In this document: positions 34,858-46,670 of the stretch, piece by piece
How the letters are laid out: each line of letters opens with the position of its first letter
How positions within the stretch are numbered: the stretch's first letter is position 1
Assembly (NCBI GenBank): GCA_024760905.1
Contig: CM045734.1
Location: 40,257,564 to 40,321,563, forward strand
Origin: Plotosus lineatus
Taxonomy: Eukaryota > Chordata > Actinopteri > Siluriformes > Plotosidae
Length of the DNA stretch: 64,000 nt
Reading direction: 5' to 3'
Made by a program: the position numbers and the translations under genes
Notes under the pieces: model-generated
Database searches by the model: none
What the model saw: the letters and a program-made list of their open reading frames with translations, nothing else
What the model was told of the DNA's origin: nothing

Positions 34858-35470
34858 CATGCTGTGGCCTGGTGAGCTGTCCAAGATGTACCCCATGCTC
34901 ACCCTGAGTTGGCAGAGATGGGCGCCAGCGTCACCATGAACATGATGAGGATTAACCAGTTCAAAAACTGAATGAATAAAATTTTCTGAAGCCGTTTGAC
35001 AGTACCAGTTATATACATGCCTTTGATTCCAATAATCTTGAGCTAAAATGAGCTATAGGCATTCGTGTAATGAGTGAGCTATTCTATTCTAACCTTGCAT
35101 GAAATGCAAAATAGAAAGCTTTACTAATGTGACGTTCAACTGATATATGTATATGTATGTATATACAGTGTGTGTGTGTGGAGGGGGGCAGGAAATTGTA
35201 TCGCACGCCAAGAAAATCTCAAACGGACTAATCATTTCACTGGAAAGTAGGAACATTTGCATTAGATGAAATAAAACGACATATACATGTTATAAACCAG
35301 CAGGACAGCACAATGTGGGTGGCATGGTGATTAGCACATCCGCCGCACAGCAACAAGGTTCACGATTCAAATCTCAGGCTCGGCGACGGTATTTCTGTGT
35401 AGAGTTTGCATGCTGTCTCTGTGCTTGCATTGGTTTCCTTTCGCAGTTAAAATATATGAATATTGGACAA
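34858..35470 (+). mobile_element. Isolated tail ii (34858-34975) and V-SINE fragment (35318-35470)
   Basis: The first piece has GGCCTGGTGAGCTGTCC and runs to AAAACTGAATGAATAAA without head or core. The second has head and V-domain, truncated at about 35470. 34976-35317 between them has no recognised feature. Confidence 0.65.
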
Positions 35471-35971
35471 CCTCCACACAAGGCTAATAGAACATTAATC
35501 AAAGCTTGTGACTTGTATCACTTTATGAATTGTGCTGAGGCCACATAACTGAAAAACAGAAAGTACTAGTAGATTCTTTCTAAGCCAATGGAATACTACA
35601 TTCTTATTATTCAGCACCAGTGTGGCACTTTGATGATTTGAGGAAATAAGAAGGGATTCGAAGTTGTTAAAAATAAAGCAGTTTATTTTTGCAGGCTATC
35701 ACTATTTATTATTCTCAAAACAGGTGCACACACATTTATAACACACTTCCACACTCACTGAAAGTGCATAGGCTAACTTCATACATAAGGCAAGTCGTGG
35801 AGGAGTCTGTGTTGAGGTCTGCAATCATCTACAATGTTCTAAGCCTGTGCGAATGTATCTCTAAGAAAAAGCAGATGCCATCTCATTATTATTTGTTGTA
35901 ATGTTGCTTATTGGAACATTTTAATTGTCTTTGAAACAAGCAAATTTGACCCCATGATCAATGGGTTGTTA
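35471..35971. other. No recognisable feature
   Basis: No gene, repeat or RNA recognised. Confidence 0.5.
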
Positions 35972-36190
35972 CTGCTATAACCCCAATTGCAGCTGACTGG
36001 GGCATCAAAGGCTGGCCATGCCTCTCACTGTCTCTGGTGACAGGAATGTAAAAGCACCATTGCTGACTCTTGTCAAGAGTAGGCTGCATGGCCGTCAGCA
36101 TTCTTGTGCCCTGTGATGGCCTGACTCTGCCCTCATGCAGAGTTGACTGAGATGGGTGCCAGCCTCCCCGCAACTCTTATTTGAGAGTAG
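35972..36190 (+). mobile_element. SINE family A, 5'-truncated, tail ii
   Basis: From the core (TTGCAGCTGACTGGGGCATC) to a shortened tail ii that lacks the GAGCTGTCCAGGGTG block. Confidence 0.8.
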
Positions 36191-37019
36191 GATTGTCAGG
36201 AGAGTAGGATTGAATTGTAATGATCTTGTGGGAACTTTGTGGATTTGTGATGATCAGCTGATACTTGTAAAAGTTTTGCTGCAATTTTTACGATGTATTT
36301 TATTTCCTGAAAGCACATGCTTTCAAAATCTCAAATGTTATCTAAACCTATGCTTTTCAACATAGCCTTCTTTGGGTACAAATTAATTTAACAGGCTATT
36401 TAACAACATCTTATGGTACAGTATTTAAAAAAAAATTGTAAAATATAGACATTTAATAAAGGTTCTAATGGACATATATATTTGTTACTGAGCAGTAAGA
36501 AAGGTCTTTTAACCATCTCTTTGTAAAACCATACTGAATGCCAGCTAACAACCAACAACACCTTTTTTAGCATCTGGAAAAGGAAGCATATATGCCACTG
36601 AAATAGAGTGAGAGTTGGCACAAACTTTATTTAATCCTGCCAAACTCCCTCGGCCTACAGCTACACCAATATAGACTGATAGTGCAGTAGAATAAACTTT
36701 TACTTGCTGGAGTAGCTCTTGTTCCATATACAAGCTGATGTAAGACTCTGTTATGTAAAACTATTACTGTTTTCAACAAGGTACTAGCTATTAAAAAAAA
36801 ATGGAGACTGAACAAGAAATTAATAAGCTTGGCTAATCATTTTTTCCCCCGAGATTGAGGTTTACACTCAGGGCTACATTAATACCTCGGTAGTCAAAAC
36901 ATTTGACATCTTGAATGTTTTCTTTATTGCAGTTTAATCAGTATTATTGCTAAAGAGCAATAATATGGAACATTAAATTAAACCTTTCAGGAACTGCTTG
37001 CTCTCTGACCATAATGGAT
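36191..37019. other. No recognisable feature
   Basis: AT-rich sequence without recognised genes or repeats. Confidence 0.5.
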
Positions 37020-40000
37020 GAATTCAATTAGATTCGGTTTTATTTGTATAGCGCTTTTTACAGTTGACATTGTCGAAAATCAGCTTTACACAGTAAAACA
37101 GTGAAAGTAGGGGCTTACAACGTATAAAAGGATTTAAACATTATTATTTATATTACATATCCATAATGAGCATCGTCCGCGATGACAGTGGTAAGGAAAA
37201 ACTCCCTCAGTAGATACGAGGAAGAAACCTTGAGAGGAACCAGGCCCAAAAGGGAAACCCAGCCTCATTTGGGTAAAAATATAAGGATACAAACTATATA
37301 CAAGAAATTCATTATAATTCAAAATGTAGTCCTTATTAGGGTTGCAGGGATGCTGGTGCTCATCTCAACTGACTCGGGGTGAAGGCAGAGTACCTGAGTA
37401 ATATCAACATGAGCTTCAAATGAAAGACCAGCATCAAGGTCCTTTACTGCTACACATAATAAGACTAAAACACCATCCAAACTTGCTACATAATCAGAAA
37501 CCCTGTTTCTAACTGCCTGAGATCCCGAGTAGAATAATTATCCCTTATCAGAGTTTAAAAGGAGGAAGTTAGTAAGCATCCAGTGTCCAATGTCCTTTAC
37601 ACATTTTTCAACTTAAGTTGATGTCTCTCATCTGGCTTTGCTGAAATACATACGTGTGTCATCAGCATAACAATGGAAGCAAATACCATGATCATGAATG
37701 ATATTACCCAAATTGGCCATGTATAGAGAGAAAAGCAAGGGGCCTAGGAAAGAACCTTGTGGAATACCAAACTTAATATTAGAACATACAGAAAAATCAC
37801 TACATCTACAAACTGATAATGGTGAGTTAAATAAGATTTAAACCAGGAGAGGGCTGTTCTCTTAACTCCAACAAAATGTTATCCATCAAGGAGAATTGTG
37901 TGATCCATACTATCAAAGGCTGCACTAAGGTCAAGTAGCACAAGCAGAGAGACACAGGTCTGGTTGGAGGCCACTAGTAGGTCATTTGCAAGCTTATTGG
38001 GTGCTGTCTCTGTGCTATGATGAGGTCGAAAACATGACTTATACATTTCATGAGTGTAAGCACATGCATGTAAGACGTTTTGGAGACAGTCAGAGAGCCT
38101 AGATTGAGATAGTTTGGACATGTACAGAGCAGGGATAATGAATATAGTGGTAGTAGGATGCTGAGGTTGGAACTACCAGGCAGAAGGACTAGAGGAAGAC
38201 CAAAGAGGAGATTTATGGATTTGGTGAAGGAGGATATGAACGTAGTTGGTGTAAGAGAAGACGCAGAGGATACGGTGAGATGGAGGCAGATGATTTGCTG
38301 TGGTGACCCCTGAAGGGAGCAACCAAAAGGAAACGAATACATTTCAAGAGTGTTATTTTTACAAAGAAATAAGCATAACTGCTGTGCTACAGCTTTTTAT
38401 AAGATCTTAGAAATAAAAGGGAGGTTTGATATTGGTCTATAGTTGGACAGTTGATAGGGATCGAAATCAGGTTTTTTAATGAGAAGTTTGATAAATGCTA
38501 GTTTAAAGGATTTATGGAACATAACCAGTGCTAAGAGAAGAATTTATTAAATGTAATAAAGGGTTGATCACGTCTGATAGTATTTGTTTCGAGAAACATG
38601 AAGGCACTGAATCAAACACACAGGTTAATGATTTTGATGAGGAAATTAATGAGACTGTAACTAAAACTCTCAAGTTGCGGATCTGATTGTGGTATATTAT
38701 TTAATGTTTTACTTATTGACATACCTGTCTCTAAATTTTTATATTTTCAATTTTGACATTAAAAAACGTTCATGAAATCGCCACTGCTATAAATTCATGG
38801 TTTACATGTTTTGTTCATGGTCTTATTCCTACTTAATTTTGCAACAATATTAAATAAGTATTTTTGGATTATTTTTCTTATTTTCTAATAGATTTGAGAA
38901 ATATACTGCTCTAGCAGCACTAACAGCATTTCTGTAATTAAGGAGACTCTCCTTCTACTCTAACTGAAAGACCAGTTTGGTGCCATTTTCATCCTAATTT
39001 CCAGTTTTTCTGCTTTCGTGTGTGTGTGTGTGTTTCATTATTATACTAGGGGGATATTTTAAATTTCTCTCTCTGATTGGTTTTCTTTTAAGAGGAGCTA
39101 TATTATCTAGTGTATGGCTTAAATTTGATTCAAAACGCTTGACAGCTTGATTGAGTTCTGTGGGGTCTGATGGTGATTCGATTGTCGGTGATAATTCTGT
39201 AAGCTTATTAATGAAATTCTGTGCGGTACTTGATGTAAAAGTATGCTTTATGCGATAACGTGGTGAGCTGTCTGTGTATGTATATGTGTATATATATATA
39301 TGTAGTTTCTGGCTGTGGAACTGCGAATATATTTTCAATATTTAATTCAAAAGTTAGTATTAAATTGAGAGTATGGCCAGTTTTGAGTGGTTCCTGTTAA
39401 ATTCTGATTTACCTTGACTGAATCTAGGATATATAAAAACACTGCTCTTAAAGGGTCCTCTTGGTAATCGAAATGAATATTAAGGTCACCAATAGTTAAA
39501 TCTTCATCGAAAAAAACAATCAGGTTTGAAACAATCTGCAAATTCAGGTAGAAATTCTGAGTATGGCCCTGGGGGTCTGCAAATAATAAAAATAATAAGG
39601 AATCAGCTGTGTGGGAATATTTTTTCCAGGAACATACGTAATATTAGTGTATAGAATTTTAAATGCATTAAATTCATGTCTGTTTTTTTTTGTATAAGGC
39701 CGAGTTTCAGTATAAATAACTGCGATGCTCCTCCTCTGCCAGTTAAACAAGGCAGGTGTATACAGTATCTGCATCTGGGAGGACTTGCTTCATTTAATGC
39801 TACATACTCATTGGGTTTGATCCATTCCATGTTTCTGTTAAATACATTACACTAAACTCCTGAGCATTAATGATTTCATTAACAATACATGCTTTAGATG
39901 CAAGAGATCTAACATTTAACAACTCTACCTTTAGATCAAAGGTGCAGGCTGTAGATTCAGTAGGATTTAAATTTTAAGATTATTAAAACAAACAGATTTT

Positions 40001-40255
40001 TTAATATTTTTGTTTAGTTTGGTAAGCAGACACAGTTTCTATATAGCATTGAACTTGACCTTGAATGATGACCTTTCACAGTTAGCAGACGCTTGGATTA
40101 GCCTGTTTGTCTGCTCTCGGCCTTGGCTCTGGATCGTCACTGACTGTCTAGTCCCGTTCTTAGACTATGTGCTATGCTTCAAGAAATGAGAGCAGCACCT
40201 TCATGAGTGGGATGGATACCATTCCATCCTTTCAGGCCAAGTTCACCCTCAAAAG
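37020..40255 (-). pseudogene. L2/CR1-like LINE, near full length but degraded
   Basis: Read on the minus strand. The 5' end (40255-40150) encodes LKGWNGIHPTHEGAALIS, like the last block of the SGNH esterase domain reported in ORF1 of CR1/L2-type LINEs. 39830-39350 matches an AP-endonuclease (NEYVALNEASPP, RGGASQLFILK, GDLNIHFD, where D is a catalytic-type residue of the GDFN block). 39338-38994 is the linker. 38030-37880 is reverse transcriptase (FRPHHSTETAP, LLVLLDLSAAFDSMDH with the first catalytic Asp). YADD lies in CYADDT near 37650. 37020-37320 is a 3' region with TTTATTTGTATAGCGC. Frames are broken throughout. An RTE-like fragment is inserted at 38058-38336 and a Tc1 element truncates the 5' side at 40258. 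Confidence 0.82.
38058..38336 (+). mobile_element. RTE-like LINE 3' end, 5'-truncated
   Basis: Encodes the last part of an RTE-type ORF (RPRGRPKRRFMD-like, here TRGRPKRRFMDLVKED), then GACCCCTGAAGGGAGCAACC, which matches tail i of SINE family A. The 17-bp duplication ATACATTTCATGAGTGT has one mismatch (38041-38057, 38337-38353). Inserted into the L2-like LINE in opposite orientation. Confidence 0.9.
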
Positions 40256-40257
40256 TA

Positions 40258-41115
40258 CAACCCCTGGCAAAAATTATGGAATCGCCATTCAGTTGTTTAA
40301 TTTTGCAAAAAAAAAAAAAAAAATCAGATCACAGACATGATTCAAAACTAAAGTCATTTCAAACGGCAACTTTTTGGCTTTAAGAAACACTAAAAGAAAT
40401 CAAGAAAAAATGTGGTAGTCAGTAAGTTAGGGTTTTTTTTTTTTTTAGCCCAAGCAGGGGGAATAAATTATGGAATCACTCAATTTTGAGGAAAGAATTA
40501 TGGAATCATCGTGTAAATTTACATTCCCAAAACTAACCACCTGTATCAGATTAGATCTGCTCGTTAGTCTGCAGTGAAACAGGAGTGATCACACCTTGGA
40601 GAGCTGTTGCACCAAGTGGACTGACATGATTCATGGCTCCAACACGAATGATGTCAATTAAAACAAAGGAGATGATTATCAAACTTCTTAAAGAAGGTAA
40701 ATCCACGCACTGTTGCAAAAGATGGTGGTTGTTCAATCAGTCTAAAAGCTGGACCAAATACAAACAACATGGGAAGGTGGTGAAATGCAAGCATACTGGT
40801 AGACCAAGGAAGACATCAAAAGCGTCAAGACGGAAAACTTAAAGCAATATTGAAAACCGAAAATGCACAGCAAAACAAATGGGAGGAAACTGGAGTCAGT
40901 GTCTGTGACCAAACTATAAGAAGCCGCCTAAAGAAATGGGATTTACATACAGAAGACCTAAATGAAAGCCAGCATCAAACACAAGGTTACAATGGGCCAA
41001 AGAAAAACAAATCATGGACTGTGGATGGCTGGATGAAAGTCCTATTCAGTGATATCATGAATCTGCATTGGGCGAGATGATCACTGAATAGGACTTTCAT
41101 CCCCAGTCCAGGATT
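40258..41115 (+). mobile_element. Tc1-like transposon, truncated and folded back
   Basis: Left tip CAACCCCTGGCAAAAATTAT follows TA in the LINE (40256-40257). The motif TTATGGAATCA recurs inward, as in IR-DR Tc1 ends. The transposase starts MAPTRMMSIKTKEMIIKLL at 40633 and continues with frameshifts to WTVDGWMKVLFSD near 41050, the first catalytic Asp block. At 41060 the sequence turns back: 41073-41110 is the inverse of 41028-41051 and its upstream part. The rest of the gene and the right terminus are missing. Confidence 0.85.
40633..41080 (+). pseudogene. Tc1-like transposase N-terminal half
   Basis: Residues SIKTKEMIIKLLKEGKS begin a paired-like HTH. GRPRKTSKASRRK is the GRPR-type AT-hook linker. 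After a stop and frameshift at about 40842, VCDQTIRSRLKKWDLHTE gives the second HTH, and SWTVDGWMKVLFSDI reaches the first catalytic aspartate. The sequence diverges after MNLHWAR. The second and third DDE residues are absent. The family is recognised from fish Tc1 elements with ACAACCCCTGGCAAAAATTA tips. Confidence 0.82.
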
Positions 41116-41199
41116 GTTTTTCCTTGTAACTCAGTTATCAGGTTTGATATCCATGCTTGGAGTTAGACAATAAAATCGGGTTTTTATATTTGATGATCA

Positions 41200-41650
41200 G
41201 TCTGAAGTGAGGTTTCCCGAGTGAGAGAAACTATAAACGGGAGGAAAGCCCCCTGTTTTATTTCCTGTAGAGTACAGCAGATGGGCAGCTCTTGAGTCGT
41301 GTCTTCGGTGTGTTCACTTGTCTGTACGTATAAAGGCAGTGCACCATGCGCGCGCCCTGTCAGCGTTTCGGACCCCCCTCTTCCACGTGCCCGCCTCCTC
41401 TCCTCCCTGTCTGAACTCGGTTACCGGACTGAATGGCGGGAGCTAAACGGACCGAGTCTCCTTGTGACAGCGATCAGGAGGTGAAGAGCGAGCTGAGGAA
41501 ATCGGCGGCGGATCAGCAGCAGACCAGCAGCCCGGCGGCGGCGGCGCCGCTTCGCACCGGCAGCTCCATGGCGAGCGACGGCGGCCAGAGGTACCGCAGA
41601 GATCAGCAATCAGTCAGAGCATCGCGCTGCCAGGTGCACCACGATTATTA
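41200..41650 (+). promoter_or_regulatory. CpG-rich promoter region with TATA-like box
   Basis: A sharp change from AT-rich repeats to GC-rich DNA with many CG dinucleotides (GCGCGCGCC, GGCGGCGGCGGCGCC). TATAAAG at 41329-41335 would place a start site near 41360 and a 5' UTR of about 70 bases before the ATG at 41433. No repeat covers it. 41116-41199 is ordinary sequence. Confidence 0.6.
41433..41590 (+). CDS. Putative first coding exon of an unrecognised host gene
   Basis: Starts MAGAKRTESPCDSDQEVKSE and continues with a Gln/Ser/Ala/Pro-rich stretch (QQQTSSPAAAAPL) to MASDGGQR. It is hydrophilic, low-complexity and has no signal peptide or membrane segment, which is typical of disordered N-termini of nuclear or signalling proteins. 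A GT follows at 41591 (GAG/GTACCG), and a second possible donor is CAG/GTGCAC at 41633/41634. Without splicing the frame stops at 41651. The context around the ATG is not strong (T at -3, G at +4). An in-frame ATG at 41568 is an alternative start. I do not recognise the family. Support is CpG content, codon-like composition, TATA-like box and absence of repeats. A rightward gene would have a very long first intron. Confidence 0.5.
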
Positions 41651-42582
41651 ACCGAGCGCTATATTGTGCATGATGCAACAAATTAGGCTGCAGATAGGTC
41701 CTGTGAGATCATTAAGAGCCCAAGGGTGCCTTTATCTTCCAACCCTGATCTGATCCCTTGTGATTTGAGATGCGGGTTTATAGCAGCAGCAGCAGCAGCA
41801 GCAGTCTCATCATTCGCAGTGCATCAGTGGCGCGTTCAGGGGGAAACTGATCCCGGATCAGCCGGGGCGCTAGAATACGATTTGGGCTCGAAACGCACCT
41901 GGTAACGCCGCATTCAGCCAAGATTGAGCAGTGCATGCGTCTGTGACGTGATATTCCGTGTGAAAGCTGACAGTCCGTCTGTCAGATGTTATTAACGCGT
42001 GGTGATGCTTGCGGAATGCTGGCAGAATGATTTCTGTCCCCTGTATGTACATTATACATTTCTGTGGTGCTCATTATGCAAAGCCTGGCCTCATCCTGGT
42101 CAAAGAACTTATAGCTGTCAGAACTGATGGAATTTATATCCAAGTTTACATGAAATCAAATAGAAATATCGGGCACTGAACCAGATAGATGAGAACCTGC
42201 AGAGAGCCGGAAGAGCTCAGCACCTTCTTCCTTTCTTATTGGCATTTTCTGAGTCCACTCACTGCAGGAATATATAAATAATGACCAAAACACAAACCTA
42301 GATTTCGCCCTGTTTTATGATTCTGACACACAGGGCTTCCCTTATTGTTCATTTGCAATGTGGTAAACTTCAGGAGCTTCAGTTCTGATGGCAATATTTG
42401 CCAGGCAAATAAGAGCTGTGTGTTCCAGTGCATTGTTTCAAAAGTCACAAGTGATGTTCAGGGCTGGACAGAAAAGCCATAAATGCAGTGCTTTATTTTC
42501 CATCAACATAATCTGCTTTTCCATTCCATATCACATTTTTTGGAATTTTGATCATTTTCACACAGATGATTAAAAGTTAAAG
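41651..42582. other. Repeat-poor stretch, possible intron 1 start; (CAG)8 at 41780-41803
   Basis: Following the exon are about 900 bases almost free of repeats, with a short pure CAG trinucleotide array. CpG content falls gradually. No second exon recognised. Confidence 0.5.
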
Positions 42583-42860
42583 GACCATGGTGGTGTACTG
42601 GTTAGCATGTCTGCTTCTCAGCAAGAAGGTCCCGGGCACGTCTGTGTGAAGTTTGCTTGGTCTTCCCGTGCTCGTGTGGGTTTCCACCCACAGTCTAAAG
42701 GCATTAGCCTAATCGGGTGTTCTAAAATAACCCGAAGTGTGACTGTGAATGGTTGTCTGTGTTGCCCTCCGAGGGTCTGGTGCGCTGTTTCAGGTGTATG
42801 CCCAGAGTTGGCTGAGACAGGCACCGGTCTCCCCTAGTAGGATTAGGTGGTTAAGTAAAT
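42583..42860 (+). mobile_element. V-domain SINE, tail ii
   Basis: Head TGGTGGTGTACTGGTTAGC, V-domain with part of the middle missing, tail ii ending AGGATTAGGTGGTTAAGTAA. Confidence 0.82.
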
Positions 42861-43009
42861 AAGTGTGAGGGTGAGTGAGTAGGGGGAGTTTAAAATAAAT
42901 TCACATGGAGAATAGTTCAGAGTTTTAGAGCGAATGGGATCATCATTGGAAACCTCTTGAGTGGATGCAGGGTTCTAGTTCCCTTTATATGTAAAGAAGC
43001 TTTACCACT

Positions 43010-43100
43010 ATTCTGTCTGTCTGTATTTATGTCTGTCTGTCTGTATTTATGTCTGTCTGTCTGGCTGGCTGGCTATGTTTATCTGTCCTGTCTGTCTATA
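43010..43100. repeat. (TGTC)n-rich low-complexity
   Basis: Repeated CTGTCTGTCTGTATTTATG units followed by GGCT repeats and TCTA steps. Confidence 0.9.
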
Positions 43101-43157
43101 TCTATCTATCCATACTTTTTCCTTCTACATAAATTTTTGTTGTAGTTATTTGTTTTC

Positions 43158-43800
43158 CTTTAATAATATATAACCATCATATCTTATCCCCTTAGGGTAG
43201 TGTAGCAATTGGTCTCTTCCGGAGAAGATTAACCGGGACGCTGACGGCTATGCAGCTACTCTTTAGGAAAGTCAGCAATGGTTCTTTTACATGAACCTCT
43301 CACCATAGACAGTGAGAGACATGTCCCGCCTTTCATAACCCAGTCAGCTGCACTGGGGTACAGTGACAACCCTGTGGCGACTCGAACCCCCAACCTGCGC
43401 CCTATCCACTAGAGCGCCACTGCCCTAATTGTCTGTCTTCCTTTCGGCTTTTTCCCTTTTACTTGGGAGTCGCCACAGCGAATCATCTGATTCGCACGTT
43501 TGATTTGGCAGAGGTTTTACGTCGGATGCCCTTCCTGTCACAACCCTTTTTTAGCAAGGGACAGAAACATGCTGATGACTTTGCAGCTACTCTTTACGAA
43601 AATCAGCAATGGTTCTTTGACATGCCTCGCACCATAGACAGTGAGGGAGATGGCCCGCCTTTGATAACCCAGTTAGCTGCACTGGGGGAGGGCAGTGACA
43701 ACCTTGTGGAGAGTGGGACTCAAACCCCCAACCTTTGGATCAGCGATCCAGCGCCCTATACCACTAGCCCTAGACCACCACTGCCCTAATAATATATAAT
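43158..43800 (-). mobile_element. Tandem pair of SINE family A copies within one duplication
   Basis: 43215-43427 is a head-core copy without normal tail. 43433-43787 is a complete copy with tail i. TAATAATATATAA occurs at 43159-43171 and again at 43787-43799, enclosing both copies. The unit between 43172 and 43214 (including CTTCCGGAGAAGATTAACCG) belongs to neither tail. Confidence 0.75.
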
Positions 43801-44461
43801 AAGTCAAAGAGTGTAAATAGCTTTAATATTCGTTTCTTACTTGTGCAGGATTTAAATATATTTTACTTCCTTGTCTTTTTTTTTGTCTCCGCAGACCGAT
43901 ATGTATATACCGTATTAGCTATATTCAAATTCAGACGTGAAATAATTATAATTATCTATTTCGCCTCTTCTGTTATTTTCATTATTATTCATATCACTTA
44001 AAGCAAAGTAATGTCCCGACGTGATGGCTGAAGGACACTTAAGAGTAACGCTGTCAGTTTGAGATTAAATATGATTATAATTTAGTTGTGCTGGAGGGTT
44101 TACGAGTTTGGAATCGTGTGTTTGGTCGTGCTGTCAACAATCTGAAGCGTTATGCTTTTCACTTAATTATTGATGCTATTGTATTATGAAATCACTTCTG
44201 GGATTTCTGAATGAAGAGTAGAGACTTTCAGAGCTCATCAACCATAAGGGTCAGCATCAGCAGGCGAGAATGTAATTGTGTCTAAAGCAGTTCACTAAGC
44301 ACTATAGGATAATAGTTAGGAATGAGGTCTGACGTCATGATCAGTTCTACTTGAAACCTCACTGACTTGAGATATTTCAGTAAAGAAACCTGCCATGTTG
44401 TCTCAAGAAGGCAATTGACAGTGGCTGAATATTCGAAATGAGAATAATTGATTCACTTATT
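43801..44461. other. No recognisable feature
   Basis: AT-rich sequence without recognised genes or repeats. Confidence 0.5.
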
Positions 44462-44825
44462 CCATTATTAATTTTCTGGACCACTTAATCCGATTTAGGA
44501 TTGGGGGAGGCTGTGGCGCCTATTTAAGCTGACTCCGAACGAGGGCAGAGTACACCCTGGACAGCTTACCAGGCCATCACAGGAAAGAAACATGCTGACA
44601 GCAGCCCAATGGCCTCCTCTTTATGAACAATAGCAATGGTTTTGGTACATACCCAAATGTGGTCATCACCACAGACGGTAATAAACATGGCTAGCCTTTG
44701 ATAGCCCAGTAGCCGCAATGGGGTTCCTGGGGGTTGGGGGCAGTGACAACTTGGTGATGGTGAGGCTTGAACCCCGAACCTACAGATCAGTAACTCGCAC
44801 CTTACCTACCAAGACGCTATTGCTC
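44462..44825 (-). mobile_element. SINE family A, tail ii, old
   Basis: Complete order head-core-tail ii on the minus strand, with roughly a fifth of positions changed (core GCGGCTACTGGGCTATCAAA). Confidence 0.85.
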
Positions 44826-44867
44826 CACTCCTACTCATTTTAGAGTCAGAATAAATGCATAGCCTGA

Positions 44868-45345
44868 CTACAAAACAAAAATGTCTCCCACCCTAATATT
44901 TTGTTTGGCCACCTTTAGCCTTGATTGGATGTTATTGTTTTGATAAATTTAAGAAACATCACAATTATTTCCATCCAAAGTTTGGTTAATTTTCACCGAC
45001 ATCTAAAGCCAACAATGGTAAAAACGGAACCTGTTCAAAATGCATTATCTTGCATATTTGTAAGACTTTGAGTAGGGTACAGGTTGGCAATTTGTAATGA
45101 GTACATGCGTGAAAATTATTCCTCATGCTCCCTAAACCATTCTCAATATCTAAACCTCAATTTTATATCCGAGCCATCGAGGAAGAAAATGTGCACTGAT
45201 GGGATACCTTGGTCATTCAGTATATTTGGGTTGTCTGCTGAACATGATCTTATCGGACCATTATCTTGCGAAGGCTTTACCTGGCAAGATTGCCATGGGA
45301 AATTACGTGCTGAAATTGGAATCTAGTCATAAATTCCAACCTTTT
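44868..45345 (-). pseudogene. Tc1-like transposon fragment (distal transposase)
   Basis: On the minus strand the segment 45010-44890 corresponds to the C-terminal end and 3' flank of a Tc1 group also seen at 53900 and 62600 (CATCCAAAGTTTGGTTAATT inverted). 45345-45060 corresponds to the upstream catalytic domain. The piece between them is deleted. No open frame. Confidence 0.65.
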
Positions 45346-45679
45346 AAAATCATAATCTAATTATTATTATGCAAAATTGCGTGCTTTGCCTTTGTTGTGC
45401 CAAGTTATGAAACATGAAGGAAGAATTTTCAGTTCTTGGTAACTTTTTTTCTTGGGGAACAGGGGATGCAATGTGACTAGAAGTCATCCTTGATTCAATT
45501 TCCCATTCTGAGCCTTATGCTTGAGATTGCCGTGTGTTCACTGGAAATGAGCCCAATTTATGTGAGTGCTAAAATGGAAACAGAATTTTTCTATTTCCTC
45601 TACACAACCATTTTGAAAACAATTATTTTCTAGAAGAAACTTGCTAATATTTTCTGTGCAATCGGTCCAATACGAGTGT

Positions 45680-46634
45680 TCATCTTCATCTGCTTAATCT
45701 AGGGTCGGGTCATACGGGCAGCAGTTTAAGCAATGAGATCCAAAGGTTTCTCTCCCCAGCCACTTCCTCCAGCTCTTCCAGGAGACACTCGGGCACTCCC
45801 AGACCAACTGAGAGACACAATCCCTCCAGCATGTTCTGGGTCGATCCCTGGGTCTCTTCCCAGTTGGACATGCCTGAAACACCACACCAAGGATGTATAC
45901 GGAAGGCACTCTAGCCACCTAAATTGGCTCCTCTAAATGTGGAGGAGCAGTGTTTCTAGCTCCTCCCAGATTTCTGAGCTTCTCTAAGGGAGAGTTCCAT
46001 CACCCTGCGAAGGAAGCTCATTTCAACCACTTGTATCCGCGATCTTGTTCTTTTGGTCACTACCCAAAACTCCTTGTGGCTCAGCTCCCTCTTCACCACA
46101 ATGGACCAGTAAAAGCTCTGCTTTACAACAGAGGCTGCAGTGCTTTGCCTGTCGAGGAGATCCCATGGCCACCAAACCAGAACCATAAAAATATCCATAA
46201 AATGTCCATAAAAATTATGAACAGAATCAGTGAGAACAGCTTTGATAGGCTCAAACCCTCACCTGAAATGAATCTGACCTGTTACCAATGTAGACCAAGC
46301 TCTTGCTCCAGTGATAGAGACCGAATGGCCTGTAGACCTGACTACAAATTCGATCATCAAATTGTGGCTTAGCATGCCCTGTTGCCAAGTGCACTTATGG
46401 ACACCCTTAATTTCGAACATGGTGCTCATGATTGACAAACTGTGACTAGTGCACATGGGCATTGAAGTCGCCCAAGACAACAAGGGCATCTCCAAGTAGA
46501 GCCCTTCTCCAACACATCCCCTTAAGAGCCTAAGAACGGTGGGTCCTGGTGCATAAGCACAAACGGGTCAGGAATCATCTCCCCACCCAAAGGCAGAGGG
46601 GAACTACTTTTTCGCCAACTGGGGAGAACCTCAC

Positions 46635-46670
<36 letters not shown>

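Noticed and set aside
45950..46372. 140-codon plus-strand frame
   Set aside because: It is the opposite strand of the Rex3/RTE-like LINE relic, whose minus-strand translation carries the recognisable motifs.
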